Source of the DNA: Shimia sp.
GTDB lineage: Bacteria; Pseudomonadota; Alphaproteobacteria; Rhodobacterales; Rhodobacteraceae
Length of the DNA stretch: 64,000 bases
NCBI RefSeq assembly: GCF_022448905.1
Contig: NZ_JAKVCW010000018.1
Coordinates: 1 to 64,000 of the forward strand
Direction: 5' to 3'
Below, one piece after another: positions 1 to 8,734 of this stretch. The first letter of the stretch is position 1. Every line of letters begins with the position of its first letter. Made by a program: the position numbers and the translations under genes. Under the pieces are notes generated by a model. The model had not been told where the DNA came from. It did no database searches and saw only the letters and a list, made by a program, of their open reading frames with translations.

Positions 1-21
1 ACTCTCCCTTATCAAATCACC

Positions 22-717
22 CTAATTGGACCCATAGGTGCTGACGTCAGACAACCGAAGACGTCCTTCCACAACGTTCTGGGGGCCCAATTTAACGACG
101 TCGACCCGGGCTGCTCCTGTGTAGAGCATGAGGTTCATCGCCGTGTTGGCCAGTGTTCCAGCCGGGTGTCGCGCCTCAAACTTGGCAATTTCAGCTTCGC
201 TCCACGTATGGATGTTCTCCTTTTTTTCCGCCAAAGGCTTAGTCTTGTCTGCAGGGTTATCATTTCTCCATTCATAGTCCATTGCGAGTTCAAACAGACA
301 CTGCAGCAGCAGACGCAACTGATTGGCAACACTCGGGGTATTGTGAAGGTCATTTAGAATCTTTCGAACGTGCCGTAACTTGATCGTAGCGGCAGACTTC
401 TCACCATATTCGGCAAGAAAGCTCTCGAGCGTGCGCCGATATTTTTTCCGGGTCGAAGCCGCCAGTTTTTCATAAGCAGATGATTGATAATATTTCTCGG
501 ACAGCGAATAGAAGCTGTGCTTTAGAACGCGGCGTTCTGATTTCGGCCTCTCGACATCGGAAACAGCGTCCTCATAACGTCGAAGAAAGTCCTTGGACGC
601 ATAGTTGGTCCCGAGCTCAACTGAGAGACCTTTTTTCCGATATCTCCAACGACGTTTTCCATGCCGATCGAGATAGGAACTTGTGCCTGGAAACTGCTTT
701 TTTACCTTCCTGCTCAT
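22..717 (-). pseudogene. Truncated tyrosine recombinase (phage-type integrase)
   Basis: This would encode a site-specific tyrosine recombinase, but only 231 residues are present where relatives usually have 350-420. I place the start at 717 because AGGAG lies about 8 nt upstream and the residues before it look non-coding. The N-terminal half resembles the basic arm and SAM-like core-binding domain of integrases. The catalytic domain begins near residue 180 and breaks off after TGAARVDVVKLG; the H-x-x-R box and the catalytic Tyr are missing because a stop follows DVSTYGSN. The position aligning with the first catalytic Arg of TGxR motifs appears to be Ala203, with Arg204 next to it. The gene is visibly more AT-rich than its neighbours, which suggests acquired DNA. 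Whether the truncation is a mutation or an element boundary lies outside the window. Confidence 0.65.
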
Positions 718-1037
718 AGGAAAAACTCCTGGTGAGCACTCGGTGCAGATGCAGTCTTTTGGCAGGAAATTTTCCGAGGTGAAAGGTTCACCAACTCGGA
801 AATTTGTTTTGACGCGATATTGCGCAGTTCTTGGCTGGTTCGCCGGTTTAAGTAATTGAATTTGTTGGAACGTGTTTGTCCCTTCGTCTCCGCCATCACC
901 CCCTAATGAATGCCTGATTTGTACACATTGGTACTGGTTAATCACGTGCACTTCGATTGTGTCAAAGAGTTCCGCTGGACAACACGGCCCTTCCCAAGCA
1001 TGTTTTGACCAAACAGTTCAAAAGGGAAGAATTCACC
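718..1037. other. 320-bp gap between integrase remnant and ABC operon
   Basis: No gene is seen. The gap holds the upstream region of the leftward integrase and the promoter region of the rightward amino-acid transporter. Its main feature is the long inverted repeat at 767-805. No convincing -35/-10 pair was identified for either gene. Confidence 0.6.
767..805. repeat. Long imperfect inverted repeat upstream of integrase
   Basis: Arms 767-783 (AAATTTTCCGAGGTGAA) and 787-805 (TTCACC, AA, CTCGGAAATTT) pair around a 3-nt centre with a 2-nt bulge and one mismatch. The dyad sits about 50-90 bp upstream of the integrase start. It could be an operator, a recombinase-associated site or a transcript hairpin; the sequence does not decide. 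Confidence 0.6.
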
Positions 1038-1853
1038 GTGTTTCACAAAGTTATTGCCGCCACCGCGCTCACCGCGCTGACCACCTCCGCCGCTTTTGCC
1101 GCAGGCCATTGTGCCGACGGCAAGACCCTGACCGAGGGCACTCTGACCATCGCCACCGGCAACCCGGCCTACTATCCTTGGATCATGGATGATGCGCCAG
1201 AAAGCGGCAAAGGGTTTGAGGCGGCTGTGGCTTATGCCGTGGCTGAAGAAATGGGCTTTGGCGCGGACAAGGTGACCTGGGTGCGCTCTTCCTTTGACCA
1301 GGCGATCCAGCCGGGGCCAAAAGACTTTGACTTCAACTTGCAGCAGTTCTCCATCACCGAAGAACGCGAGAAAATGGTCGACTTCTCGTCTGCCTACTAC
1401 GCCGCACCGATGGCGATCCTGGCCTCTGCGGAGGCCAAAGACACCGCTGCCACAGTGGACGCGCTCAAAGCATTGAAATGGGGCGCGATGGGCGGCACCA
1501 CCGCCGTGCCTGTGCTGATGGACACCATTGGGCCAGATGACATGCCGCTGCTGTACGGCGACAACGCAGATGTGACTGCTGCGATGCAGGCTGGTCAGAT
1601 CGACGCCGCGCTGTTTGACCTGCCAACCGCGCTGTACCTGAGCGCCGTTGTCGTCGAAGGCTCCTCCGTGATTGGCCAGTTCCCTGCCGACCGCACCGAC
1701 AACCCGGACCGCTTTGGTCTGCTGCTGGAAGAAGGCAACGCCTTGAAAGCCTGTGTCGATGAGGCTATCGCAGCCCTGACCGAGAGCGGGAAACTGGCCG
1801 CGATTGAAGCAGAATGGCTTCAGGAAACCACCGGTGTGCCGCTGATCAAATAA
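1038..1853 (+). CDS. Amino-acid ABC transporter, periplasmic substrate-binding protein
   Basis: This is a family 3 (HisJ/GltI-like) periplasmic binding protein of about 271 residues that captures a small solute, probably an amino acid, for the permease and ATPase encoded next. I chose the GTG at 1038 because AAGGGAAG lies about 8 nt upstream and the protein then opens with a Sec signal peptide (FHKVIAATALTALTTSAAFA, cleavage near AFA/AG). The stretch TIATGNPAYYPW is typical of the first ligand-binding strand of the family. The permease starts 14 nt after the stop, so the three genes form an operon. The exact ligand cannot be read from the sequence. Confidence 0.85.
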   Translation: MFHKVIAATALTALTTSAAFAAGHCADGKTLTEGTLTIATGNPAYYPWIMDDAPESGKGFEAAVAYAVAEEMGFGADKVTWVRSSFDQAIQPGPKDFDFNLQQFSITEEREKMVDFSSAYYAAPMAILASAEAKDTAATVDALKALKWGAMGGTTAVPVLMDTIGPDDMPLLYGDNADVTAAMQAGQIDAALFDLPTALYLSAVVVEGSSVIGQFPADRTDNPDRFGLLLEEGNALKACVDEAIAALTESGKLAAIEAEWLQETTGVPLIK

Positions 1854-1867
1854 GCTGATCAAAGACC

Positions 1868-2701
1868 ATGACCAAGACCAACGCGGCGGGCAAAACCCGC
1901 CGCCAGATTTACGAAGACCGCCTGCGCCGCCGCTCTATGCTGATCGCGGGCGGCAGCACGTTGGCGGTGTTTTTGGCCGTTGTGATCCTTGTGCCGATGG
2001 CACCGGGATGGGACCGGGTCAAGGCCAGCTTTTTCAATTGGGAGGTCTTTGCCAAAACCTTCCCTAAGCTGCTTGAGGCCTTCAAGCTCGACGTGGCGAT
2101 CTTCTTGTGGAGCGCACCGGCCATTGTCATCCTTGGCCTGTTGGTCGCTTTGGCACGCGACACCCGCAATCCGGCATTGTTTCCATTGCGCATTTTAGGC
2201 GCGGCCTACACCGACATCTTCCGCGGCGTGCCTGTAGTGCTAACCGTCTATCTGATCGGCTTTGGCATTCCTGGCCTCGGCCTGCCCCGCCCATGGAATT
2301 CGCCCTACATCTGGGGCTCCTTGGCGTTGATCCTGACCTATTCGGCTTATGTGGCGGAAATTTTCCGCTCTGGCATCGAAAGCGTGCACACCAGCCAACG
2401 GGCCGCCGCTGCGTCGCTCGGCTTATCGGATGCAGACAGCATGCGGTTTGTGATCCTGCCCCAAGCCATCCGCCGCGTGATCCCAGCGCAGATGAACATG
2501 TTCATCGCCCTGCAAAAAGACGTTGCATTGTTGAGCTTCATTGGACCGGTGGAAATCTTCCGCCAGGCCGGTGTTTTCAAATCGCTGCTCGCGAACTTCA
2601 CCCCTTATGTGGGCGCCGCCGTGATCTTCCTCGCAGTCACAATCCCAGCCACCCGCTATGCCGACTACCTCATGGCCAAGCAAAACCGGGAGCGCAGCTG
2701 A
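1868..2701 (+). CDS. Amino-acid ABC transporter permease
   Basis: This is a 277-residue inner-membrane permease of the HisM/GlnP type. A charged cytoplasmic N-terminus is followed by a hydrophobic segment near residues 25-45 and the BPD_transp_1 domain from about residue 70. The cytoplasmic EAA-loop that contacts the ATPase is recognisable in the region AAASLGLSDADSMRFVILPQ. Its TGA overlaps the ATG of the ATPase gene, which indicates translational coupling. Only one permease is encoded, so the channel is probably a homodimer, or a partner gene lies elsewhere. Confidence 0.87.
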   Translation: MTKTNAAGKTRRQIYEDRLRRRSMLIAGGSTLAVFLAVVILVPMAPGWDRVKASFFNWEVFAKTFPKLLEAFKLDVAIFLWSAPAIVILGLLVALARDTRNPALFPLRILGAAYTDIFRGVPVVLTVYLIGFGIPGLGLPRPWNSPYIWGSLALILTYSAYVAEIFRSGIESVHTSQRAAAASLGLSDADSMRFVILPQAIRRVIPAQMNMFIALQKDVALLSFIGPVEIFRQAGVFKSLLANFTPYVGAAVIFLAVTIPATRYADYLMAKQNRERS

Positions 2702-3432
2702 TGGCGAAGATCACCCTGAAAGCGGTTGAGAAACGCTTTGGCGACAACACCGTGTGCGATGGCATCGACTTGGAAGTAGAGGAAGGCCAGTTGGTCTGTC
2801 TGATCGGCGCGTCTGGGGCGGGCAAGTCCACGCTGCTGCGTTGCATCAACCTGTTGGAGACCATTGAGGACGGGGAAATTCTGCTCGATGGCGAGGACAT
2901 TTCCCTGCCCGGCCTGGATCCTCAACCGGTGCGCCGCCGCATTGGCATGGTGTTTCAGAGCTACAATCTCTTTCCACATATGACCGCGGCGGAAAACGTG
3001 ATGCTCGCGCCTCGGCGGGTCTACAAAAAATCCCGCGCCGCGCTGCGCCCCGAGGTCACCGAGCTGTTTGAGCGCTTTGGCCTTGCCGACCGCATGGACC
3101 ATTACCCGGACCAGCTTTCCGGTGGACAACAACAACGGGTCGCCATTGTGCGCGCTTTGGCGATGAAACCGGAAGTGATGTTGTTTGACGAGATCACCTC
3201 CGCGCTGGACCCGCAACTGGTCGGAGAAGTGCTCGACGTGCTGCGCCTATTGAAAGAAAGCGGCATGACCATGGTGCTGGCGACCCATGAAATGGGCTTT
3301 GCCCGGGAGGCGGCAGATAAAGTCTGTTTCCTGAAGAACGGCAAAGTGGTCGAAGAAGGTGCGCCTAGCGCTCTGTTTGTCACACCAAAGCACCCCGATA
3401 CCCAGGCATTTCTGGCACGGGCACTGAAGTAG
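2701..3432 (+). CDS. Amino-acid ABC transporter ATP-binding protein
   Basis: This is the 243-residue nucleotide-binding subunit of the polar amino-acid transporter (GlnQ/HisP class). Walker A is GASGAGKS near residues 35-42, the Q-loop lies in MVFQSYNLFPH, the ABC signature is LSGGQQQR, and Walker B is VMLFDEITSALD followed by the H-loop in LATHEMGFA. The ATG at 2701 overlaps the permease stop, which fixes the start; the same frame is open further upstream only by chance. It completes the three-gene operon with the binding protein and permease. Confidence 0.92.
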   Translation: MAKITLKAVEKRFGDNTVCDGIDLEVEEGQLVCLIGASGAGKSTLLRCINLLETIEDGEILLDGEDISLPGLDPQPVRRRIGMVFQSYNLFPHMTAAENVMLAPRRVYKKSRAALRPEVTELFERFGLADRMDHYPDQLSGGQQQRVAIVRALAMKPEVMLFDEITSALDPQLVGEVLDVLRLLKESGMTMVLATHEMGFAREAADKVCFLKNGKVVEEGAPSALFVTPKHPDTQAFLARALK

Positions 3433-3559
3433 ATTAACAAGCTCAGTCAAATTTGAACTATTCCTCGCAGATTGACGCACCTCTGCAGCAACATGCTTTC
3501 ACCTTTTATTAGACACCGGCGTGCTTGATAGGGCCGATTTAATTTGAGGAGAAAACTAA

Positions 3560-4471
3560 ATTACTATCATTCGGAAAACCCTATGTGCACTGGGCCTATC
3601 AGTGGCCGCAACCATTGTTGCTGCAGAGCCGATCACCGTCACATACCCGCAACTTGCGGACAACGACCGTCGCTATGACTATCCATTGGACGTCTTGGAA
3701 CTCGCCCTGACCAAAGCGGGGCTTGACTACACTTTGGCTCCCAAACCAGAGCCCGCGTCCCACCAACGCATGGCCACTTTGATGAAAGAAAAGGGCGACT
3801 GGACCGTGGGCTTCTTTGGGGCCGACCCGTTTTATGAGGACAACCTGCGGCCCATTTACTTCCCCCTTTATCGGGGACTGTTGGGCAACCGCATCGCCAT
3901 CATCCACAAAGACAACGCAGACCGCTTTGACGAGATCGACACCCACAACGAATTCATGGCTCTTTCTATATGCCAGGGGCTGGGCTGGGGAGACACCAAT
4001 ATTCTCGAAGCCGCTGGCTTCAACATGGTGAAATCAAATTACGAAAACCTCTTCAAAATGACCCATGCCAAACGCTGCGACGCCTACACACGCGCCGTTT
4101 TTGAACCGTACGCGGAAGTCGAAGGCCATGCCGCCGAACTGCCGAACCTCATGGTGGACGATTCCATCCTGATCCGCTATCGCCTTGCGTTCCTGATGTA
4201 CGTTGATCCGTCTCAAGAAGAACTGGCACAAGCCATCGAACGTGGCCTGACCATCGCAATGGAGGATGGCTCTTTTCAAGCTCTGTTTGAGGCAGCGCCA
4301 ACCATCGCCGAGGCTAAGGCAAAGGTGAACGACAGCGCGCGGACTTGCATCGAAGTTGCCAACCCGTTCATGTCAGACGCGCTTCGGGCCATTCCAGATG
4401 AATATTGGAACGGCTTTAACTTTGGCGACTCTGGTGAAGATGCTGCTGGCTGTCATCTGATCAGCTCTTGA
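3560..4471 (+). CDS. Periplasmic binding-protein-like protein, probable ATT start
   Basis: This encodes a secreted protein of about 303 residues with the type-2 periplasmic binding fold (SBP_bac_3/PhnD-like); no ligand is recognised. The first standard start in frame is GTG at 3602, but that would cut off the signal peptide. Reading upstream gives I-T-I-I-R-K-T-L-C-A-L-G-L-S-V-A-A-T-I-V-A-A-E, a complete Sec signal with cleavage at AA/E. An in-frame TAA at 3557 leaves ATT at 3560 as the first codon, and GAGGAG at 3546-3551 is exactly 8 nt before it. I therefore infer an AUU start or an ATG-to-ATT mutation or base error. It follows the amino-acid transporter by 127 bp but has no permease of its own. 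Confidence 0.7.
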   Translation: MTIIRKTLCALGLSVAATIVAAEPITVTYPQLADNDRRYDYPLDVLELALTKAGLDYTLAPKPEPASHQRMATLMKEKGDWTVGFFGADPFYEDNLRPIYFPLYRGLLGNRIAIIHKDNADRFDEIDTHNEFMALSICQGLGWGDTNILEAAGFNMVKSNYENLFKMTHAKRCDAYTRAVFEPYAEVEGHAAELPNLMVDDSILIRYRLAFLMYVDPSQEELAQAIERGLTIAMEDGSFQALFEAAPTIAEAKAKVNDSARTCIEVANPFMSDALRAIPDEYWNGFNFGDSGEDAAGCHLISS

Positions 4472-4495
4472 TCCCAGCCATTTTGCGGACACGAC

Positions 4496-4521
4496 GTGCT
4501 GGCCCCCAACGGGGCCGGCAC
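4496..4521. terminator. Hairpin between convergent genes
   Basis: GTGCTGGCCCC (4496-4506) pairs with GGGGCCGGCAC (4511-4521) around CAAC, with one mismatch. It lies between the convergent binding-protein-like gene and ychF. The stem is strong, but neither strand has a good T-run directly after it, so termination is plausible rather than certain. Confidence 0.45.
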
Positions 4522-4536
4522 TGATCAAAAATCGAC

Positions 4537-5634
4537 TTAGGTGTTGAACAGGAAGTGCATCACGTCGCCGTCCTGCACCTCATAGCCTTTGCCCTCAGCC
4601 CGCATTTTGCCTGCTTCCTTGGCGCCACTTTCACCGTTGCAGGCGATGTAGTCGTCATAGGCAATGGTTTCGGCGCGGATGAAGCCTTTTTCGAAGTCAC
4701 CGTGGATCACTCCAGCCGCCTGAGGCGCCATGGTGCCCTGACGGATGGTCCAGGCGCGGGCCTCTTTGGGGCCAACCGTGAAGTAGGTTTCCAGATGCAA
4801 CAGCTCGTATCCCGCACGGATCAGACGGTCCAAACCGGCTTCTTCCAGGCCCATCTCACCGAGGAACATTTCCGCTTCTTCATCTTCCAGCTGGCTGATC
4901 TCTTCTTCGATCTGTGCGGAGATGATCACATGGCTGTTGCCCTGTTTTGCGGCCATCTCAGCCACGGCAGCAGAGTGTTCATTGCCGTCTGCAGCCTCGG
5001 CCTCGCCCACGTTACAGACATACAAAACCGGCTTGGTGCTCAGAAGCTGCAGCAGTTTCCAGGCCTTGGCATCTTCCTCGTCAACCTCGACCAGACGCGC
5101 AGGTTTGCCATCTTCCAGCATCTCTTGTGCCGCTTTCAACAGACGCTCCTGCTGAACAGCCTCTTTGTCACCGCCACGCACCTTGCGCACGATGCCTTGA
5201 AGGCGCTTCTCGATGCTTTCCAGATCCGCCAGCATCAGCTCGGTCTCGATGGTCTCCGCATCTGCCACCGGATCAACGCGACCGTCCACATGGGTCACGT
5301 CGCCATCTTCAAAACAGCGCAGCACATGGGCAATTGCATCGGTCTCGCGAATGTTGGCTAGGAACTGGTTTCCCAAACCTTCACCTTTGGACGCGCCTTT
5401 CACCAGACCGGCGATGTCCACAAAGGTCATGCGGGTCGGGATGATCTGCTTGGATTGCGCAATCGCGGCCAGCTTGTCCAACCGTGCGTCCGGTACGCCC
5501 ACCTCGCCCACATTCGGCTCAATGGTGCAGAACGGGAAGTTCGCCGCCTGCGCCGCAGCGGTTTTGGTCAGCGCGTTAAAGAGCGTGGATTTGCCAACGT
5601 TTGGCAATCCGACGATGCCCATTTTGAAACCCAT
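4537..5634 (-). CDS. ychF: Redox-regulated ATPase YchF (Obg-related)
   Basis: YchF is a ribosome-associated P-loop ATPase of the TRAFAC class linked to stress responses and translation. The 365-residue length matches the family. The start at 5634 follows AGGAG by about 8 nt, and the protein begins MGFKMGIVGLPNVGKST with the G1 loop at residues 8-16. G2 (NFPFCTIEPN) and G3 (DIAGLVKGAS) follow. The G4 position reads NVGE instead of NKxD, the known reason YchF prefers ATP to GTP. The C-terminal TGS domain includes FTVGPKEARAWTI. In many proteobacteria ychF sits beside pth and rplY; here rplY is 7 kb away and pth is absent. Confidence 0.95.
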   Translation of the reverse strand: MGFKMGIVGLPNVGKSTLFNALTKTAAAQAANFPFCTIEPNVGEVGVPDARLDKLAAIAQSKQIIPTRMTFVDIAGLVKGASKGEGLGNQFLANIRETDAIAHVLRCFEDGDVTHVDGRVDPVADAETIETELMLADLESIEKRLQGIVRKVRGGDKEAVQQERLLKAAQEMLEDGKPARLVEVDEEDAKAWKLLQLLSTKPVLYVCNVGEAEAADGNEHSAAVAEMAAKQGNSHVIISAQIEEEISQLEDEEAEMFLGEMGLEEAGLDRLIRAGYELLHLETYFTVGPKEARAWTIRQGTMAPQAAGVIHGDFEKGFIRAETIAYDDYIACNGESGAKEAGKMRAEGKGYEVQDGDVMHFLFNT

Positions 5635-5733
5635 GTCCGGTCTCCTGTCTCTGGTTTGTCTCGCACTTATGCTGAGTTTGGGCGCGGCGCAAGCCACGTG
5701 TTAGGATCGCCCTATTAAACAAGGAGTTTTGGT

Positions 5734-6144
5734 ATGACGTTTATCCCCTATCTCTACTTTGATGGCTCCAGCGAAGCCGCGATGGATTTCTACGCGGAGA
5801 CCTTTGACGCCGACGAGGTTGTCAAAATGCGTTTCAAAGAGGCGCCACCAGACATCGGCATGGAGCAGAGCGACAAGATTATGTACAGCCATATCAAGAA
5901 AGGTGATTGGCTCTTGATGTCCAACGACATGGCCGAAGGCATGCCATATCAACCACAAGCCGGCGTGTCGGTCGCCCATCATGCCAAGTCTGTCGAAGAG
6001 GCCAAGGCGTGCTATGACAAACTGTGCGATGGCGGCATGGTGATTATGCCGTTTGAAAAGCAATTCTTCTCTGCTGGGTTTGGCATGTGCAAAGATAAGT
6101 TTGGCACCCATTGGATGATTATGGTTGCGGATGAAACGAGCTAA
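5734..6144 (+). CDS. VOC (glyoxalase/PhnB-like) family protein
   Basis: This is a 136-residue protein of the vicinal oxygen chelate superfamily, close to the PhnB-like group. It opens MTFIPYLYFDGSSEAAMDFYAETF, the usual beta-alpha start of PhnB-like proteins. AGGAG lies 7 nt before the ATG. Family members are metal-binding dioxygenases, isomerases or antibiotic-binding proteins, and many have no known reaction. It is monocistronic between ychF on the other strand and trpA. Confidence 0.75.
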   Translation: MTFIPYLYFDGSSEAAMDFYAETFDADEVVKMRFKEAPPDIGMEQSDKIMYSHIKKGDWLLMSNDMAEGMPYQPQAGVSVAHHAKSVEEAKACYDKLCDGGMVIMPFEKQFFSAGFGMCKDKFGTHWMIMVADETS

Positions 6145-6224
6145 GCAGCACGTGAGGTCAGCAAGGATTGATTTCCCGCAAAGTTTTCGGCACATCTGCT
6201 GCTAGAAAACTCTGAGGGATCTTC

Positions 6225-7016
6225 ATGACTCGCATCGACGCCAAATTCGCCGAACTGAATGCTGCTGGAAAAAAAGCCTTCGTATCTTACGTCATGGCTG
6301 GAGACCCGGACTATGAAACCTCGCTTGAGATTGTCAAAGGCCTGCCCGCAGCTGGCGTCGACATCATCGAGCTCGGCCTACCTTTCACCGACCCAATGGC
6401 TGATGGTCCAACCATTCAACTGGCCGGCCAGCGGGCGCTTGATGGTGGAATGACACTCGAGCGTACTCTGGATCTCGCCACCGAGTTTCGGCGCGTAGAT
6501 GACACGACCCCAATTGTGTTGATGGGCTATTACAATCCGATCTACTCACGCGGCGTCGACAAGTTTTTGATCGATGCAAAGCTTGCCGGCATTGACGGGT
6601 TGATTGTTGTGGACCTGCCACCGGAAGAAGACGACGAACTGTGTATTCCCGCGCAGAAGGCTGGTTTGAACTTCGTCCGCCTTGCCACCCCCACAACGGA
6701 TGACAAACGCCTGCCAAAAGTGCTGCAGAACACCTCGGGCTTTGTTTACTATGTGTCGATCACCGGGATCACTGGCTCCGCCGAGGCAGAGGCCACCAAT
6801 GTGGGCCCAGAAGTTGCGCGCATCAAATCCAATACAGACCTGCCTGTGATTGTTGGCTTTGGCATCAACACGCCGGAAAAAGCTGAAAACATCGCCTCCG
6901 TGGCGGATGGTGCCGTTGTCGGCTCCGCCATCGTCAGCCAAATCGCGGAGGGTCAATCCGTCGACGACGTTCTGGCCTTTGTGAAATCTCTGGCAGATGG
7001 TGCTCACCGCGCCTGA
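6225..7016 (+). CDS. trpA: Tryptophan synthase alpha subunit
   Basis: TrpA cleaves indole-3-glycerol phosphate to indole and glyceraldehyde 3-phosphate and passes indole to TrpB. The 263-residue TIM barrel carries both catalytic acids, Glu49 in IIELGLPF and Asp60 in DPMADGP, with the same numbering as the Salmonella enzyme. GAGGGA precedes the ATG by about 6 nt. trpB is not adjacent, so the trp genes are split, as in other alphaproteobacteria. Confidence 0.95.
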   Translation: MTRIDAKFAELNAAGKKAFVSYVMAGDPDYETSLEIVKGLPAAGVDIIELGLPFTDPMADGPTIQLAGQRALDGGMTLERTLDLATEFRRVDDTTPIVLMGYYNPIYSRGVDKFLIDAKLAGIDGLIVVDLPPEEDDELCIPAQKAGLNFVRLATPTTDDKRLPKVLQNTSGFVYYVSITGITGSAEAEATNVGPEVARIKSNTDLPVIVGFGINTPEKAENIASVADGAVVGSAIVSQIAEGQSVDDVLAFVKSLADGAHRA

Positions 7017-7030
7017 TCCCAACAAGCATT

Positions 7031-7050
7031 TGGCGCGGAACACCGCGCCA
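7031..7050 (+). terminator. Hairpin after trpA
   Basis: TGGCGCGG (7031-7038) and CCGCGCCA (7043-7050) form a perfect 8-bp stem with an AACA loop 14 nt after the trpA stop. The following bases are TGTTATCCTTT, only a weak U-tract. Confidence 0.5.
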
Positions 7051-7132
7051 TGTTATCCTTTGCGCGCTCAAGTCGGCAGGCAGTGAGCATAATCGGTGTG
7101 TGCCCTATCCCTTCTGACAAGGAGCGCACATC

Positions 7133-8710
7133 ATGGCCACCGACCAATCCCCCTCTACAGCCCCTCGCAAACGTCGTGGACGCAAGTCCCCGCCGGTCAG
7201 CCGGGCCTCCGCGGATGCCTTTGCGCTTGAGCATGTAATAGGGCCACGTGCCCAGTTTGGCTTTCTCGACAGCGACCGTATGACCACGCTCAAAACACGC
7301 GTGTTGGACCTGCTGGCGGACTACGGCGTGATGATTGTGCATCCCGAAGCCAAGGCGGCGCTTCTGAAAGCTGGCGCAATCGAAGGCGCGGAGGCCGGCC
7401 GTTTGAAGATGCCCCGCGCGATGGTGCAAGAGGCTTTGGAGGCCACCCCCAAAAGCTGTCGGCTTGCGGGGCGGGATCGCAAATTTGACATGCAGGTGCC
7501 GCGGCTGGACGGCGGGTTTATCCTGCGCACGGGCACCGGCGGGCATGGTTATGTAGATCCCCGCGATGCCAGCTACCGCAACATGGACCTGACAGCGGCG
7601 CGCGAAATTGCTGCCGTGGCCAACACGCTGGATCAAGTGGGCTTCATCGCGCATCCTTTTGTGCACGGCGTGCCGGAGGTGACCGCCGACATCCACAGCT
7701 TTGCGGCTATTTCCGCCAACACGCAAAAACATGTTTGGATGCAGCCGTACCAAAAGGAAAACATCGACTACCTGCTCAAGATTGCTGCCATCTCGGCGGG
7801 GAGCGAGGATGCGTTGCGCGCCAACCCGTCGACCAGCACCATCACCTGCTCTTTCTCACCGCTGGAGTTCAAATACATGGACACCGAGGTGATCATTGCC
7901 TGTGGTAAATACGGCGTGCCGGTGCATGCCTGTTCCTTGCCCAGCGCGGGTGGCACCGCGCCCCTGTCGCCCGCTGCACTTGCGGTGATGGCGGTCGCCG
8001 AGGTGGTGGGCATGGTGACCATGTCGCATGTGCTGTCCCCCGGCCTGCCCGTGATCGCCACGCCCTTGATGTTTGCACTCGACATGCGCACCGGAAGCGC
8101 GCTGCAATCTTCCGTGGAGGCCATGCAAGCGGCTTCTCTGTCGATCCAGCTCGTGAAACACGGCTTTGGCCTTATGGCCCACACCTATGGCTCCGGCTCG
8201 GACACGCCGGATTCGGATCATCAATCGATGGCGGAACGCGCGCTGCTGATGCAAACCGTGTCCCTTTCTGGCGCCGACATTCTCGGCGGGATCGGCCAGT
8301 TGGAATGCGCCACCGTGTATTGCCCGGTCCAGGCGGTCTTGGACAATGAGTTAGGCGGCATGGCGCGGCGGTTTCTGCGGGTGCCGGAGATAGATGACGC
8401 GGCCTTGAACTTTGACGAGATGCTTAAAGTACCCGTGGGCGGTCATTTCCTGGACAGCGACCACACGGTGGCGGGCTGTCGCGATCAGCACACGCCCGAG
8501 ATTTTCCAACGCATTGGTCGCGACGATTATGAGGCCAGCGGCCGGCGCACCGCCTTTGGCGTCGCGCAGGACCACGCATTAAGGGCCATTGCTGAGGCGC
8601 CGGAGCAGGGCTTTTTGTCTGACATCCAAAATGCCGAGATCGCGGCCCTGGCGGCAGCGGCAGACAAACACATCGTTGAGGTCTACTCCGGTAAGGTGGA
8701 AACCATCTGA
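7133..8710 (+). CDS. Trimethylamine methyltransferase (MttB) family protein, non-pyrrolysine
   Basis: This is a 525-residue MttB-superfamily protein. The founding member is a pyrrolysine enzyme that moves a methyl group from trimethylamine to a corrinoid protein; the many roseobacter paralogues lack pyrrolysine, and some relatives demethylate betaine-type amines. The reading frame has no internal TAG, so this one is of the non-Pyl type. The N-terminal 30 residues are basic and low-complexity (APRKRRGRKSPP) and the barrel starts near residue 45. AAGGAG precedes the ATG by about 9 nt. No corrinoid protein or reductive activase is nearby, so substrate and methyl acceptor are unknown. Confidence 0.85.
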   Translation: MATDQSPSTAPRKRRGRKSPPVSRASADAFALEHVIGPRAQFGFLDSDRMTTLKTRVLDLLADYGVMIVHPEAKAALLKAGAIEGAEAGRLKMPRAMVQEALEATPKSCRLAGRDRKFDMQVPRLDGGFILRTGTGGHGYVDPRDASYRNMDLTAAREIAAVANTLDQVGFIAHPFVHGVPEVTADIHSFAAISANTQKHVWMQPYQKENIDYLLKIAAISAGSEDALRANPSTSTITCSFSPLEFKYMDTEVIIACGKYGVPVHACSLPSAGGTAPLSPAALAVMAVAEVVGMVTMSHVLSPGLPVIATPLMFALDMRTGSALQSSVEAMQAASLSIQLVKHGFGLMAHTYGSGSDTPDSDHQSMAERALLMQTVSLSGADILGGIGQLECATVYCPVQAVLDNELGGMARRFLRVPEIDDAALNFDEMLKVPVGGHFLDSDHTVAGCRDQHTPEIFQRIGRDDYEASGRRTAFGVAQDHALRAIAEAPEQGFLSDIQNAEIAALAAAADKHIVEVYSGKVETI

Positions 8711-8734
8711 CCCCAGGCCATTGTATGCCGCAGA

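Noticed and set aside
2107-2700. Upstream extension of the amino-acid transporter ATPase
   Set aside because: It overlaps the permease gene completely; the ATPase starts at the TGATG overlap at 2701.
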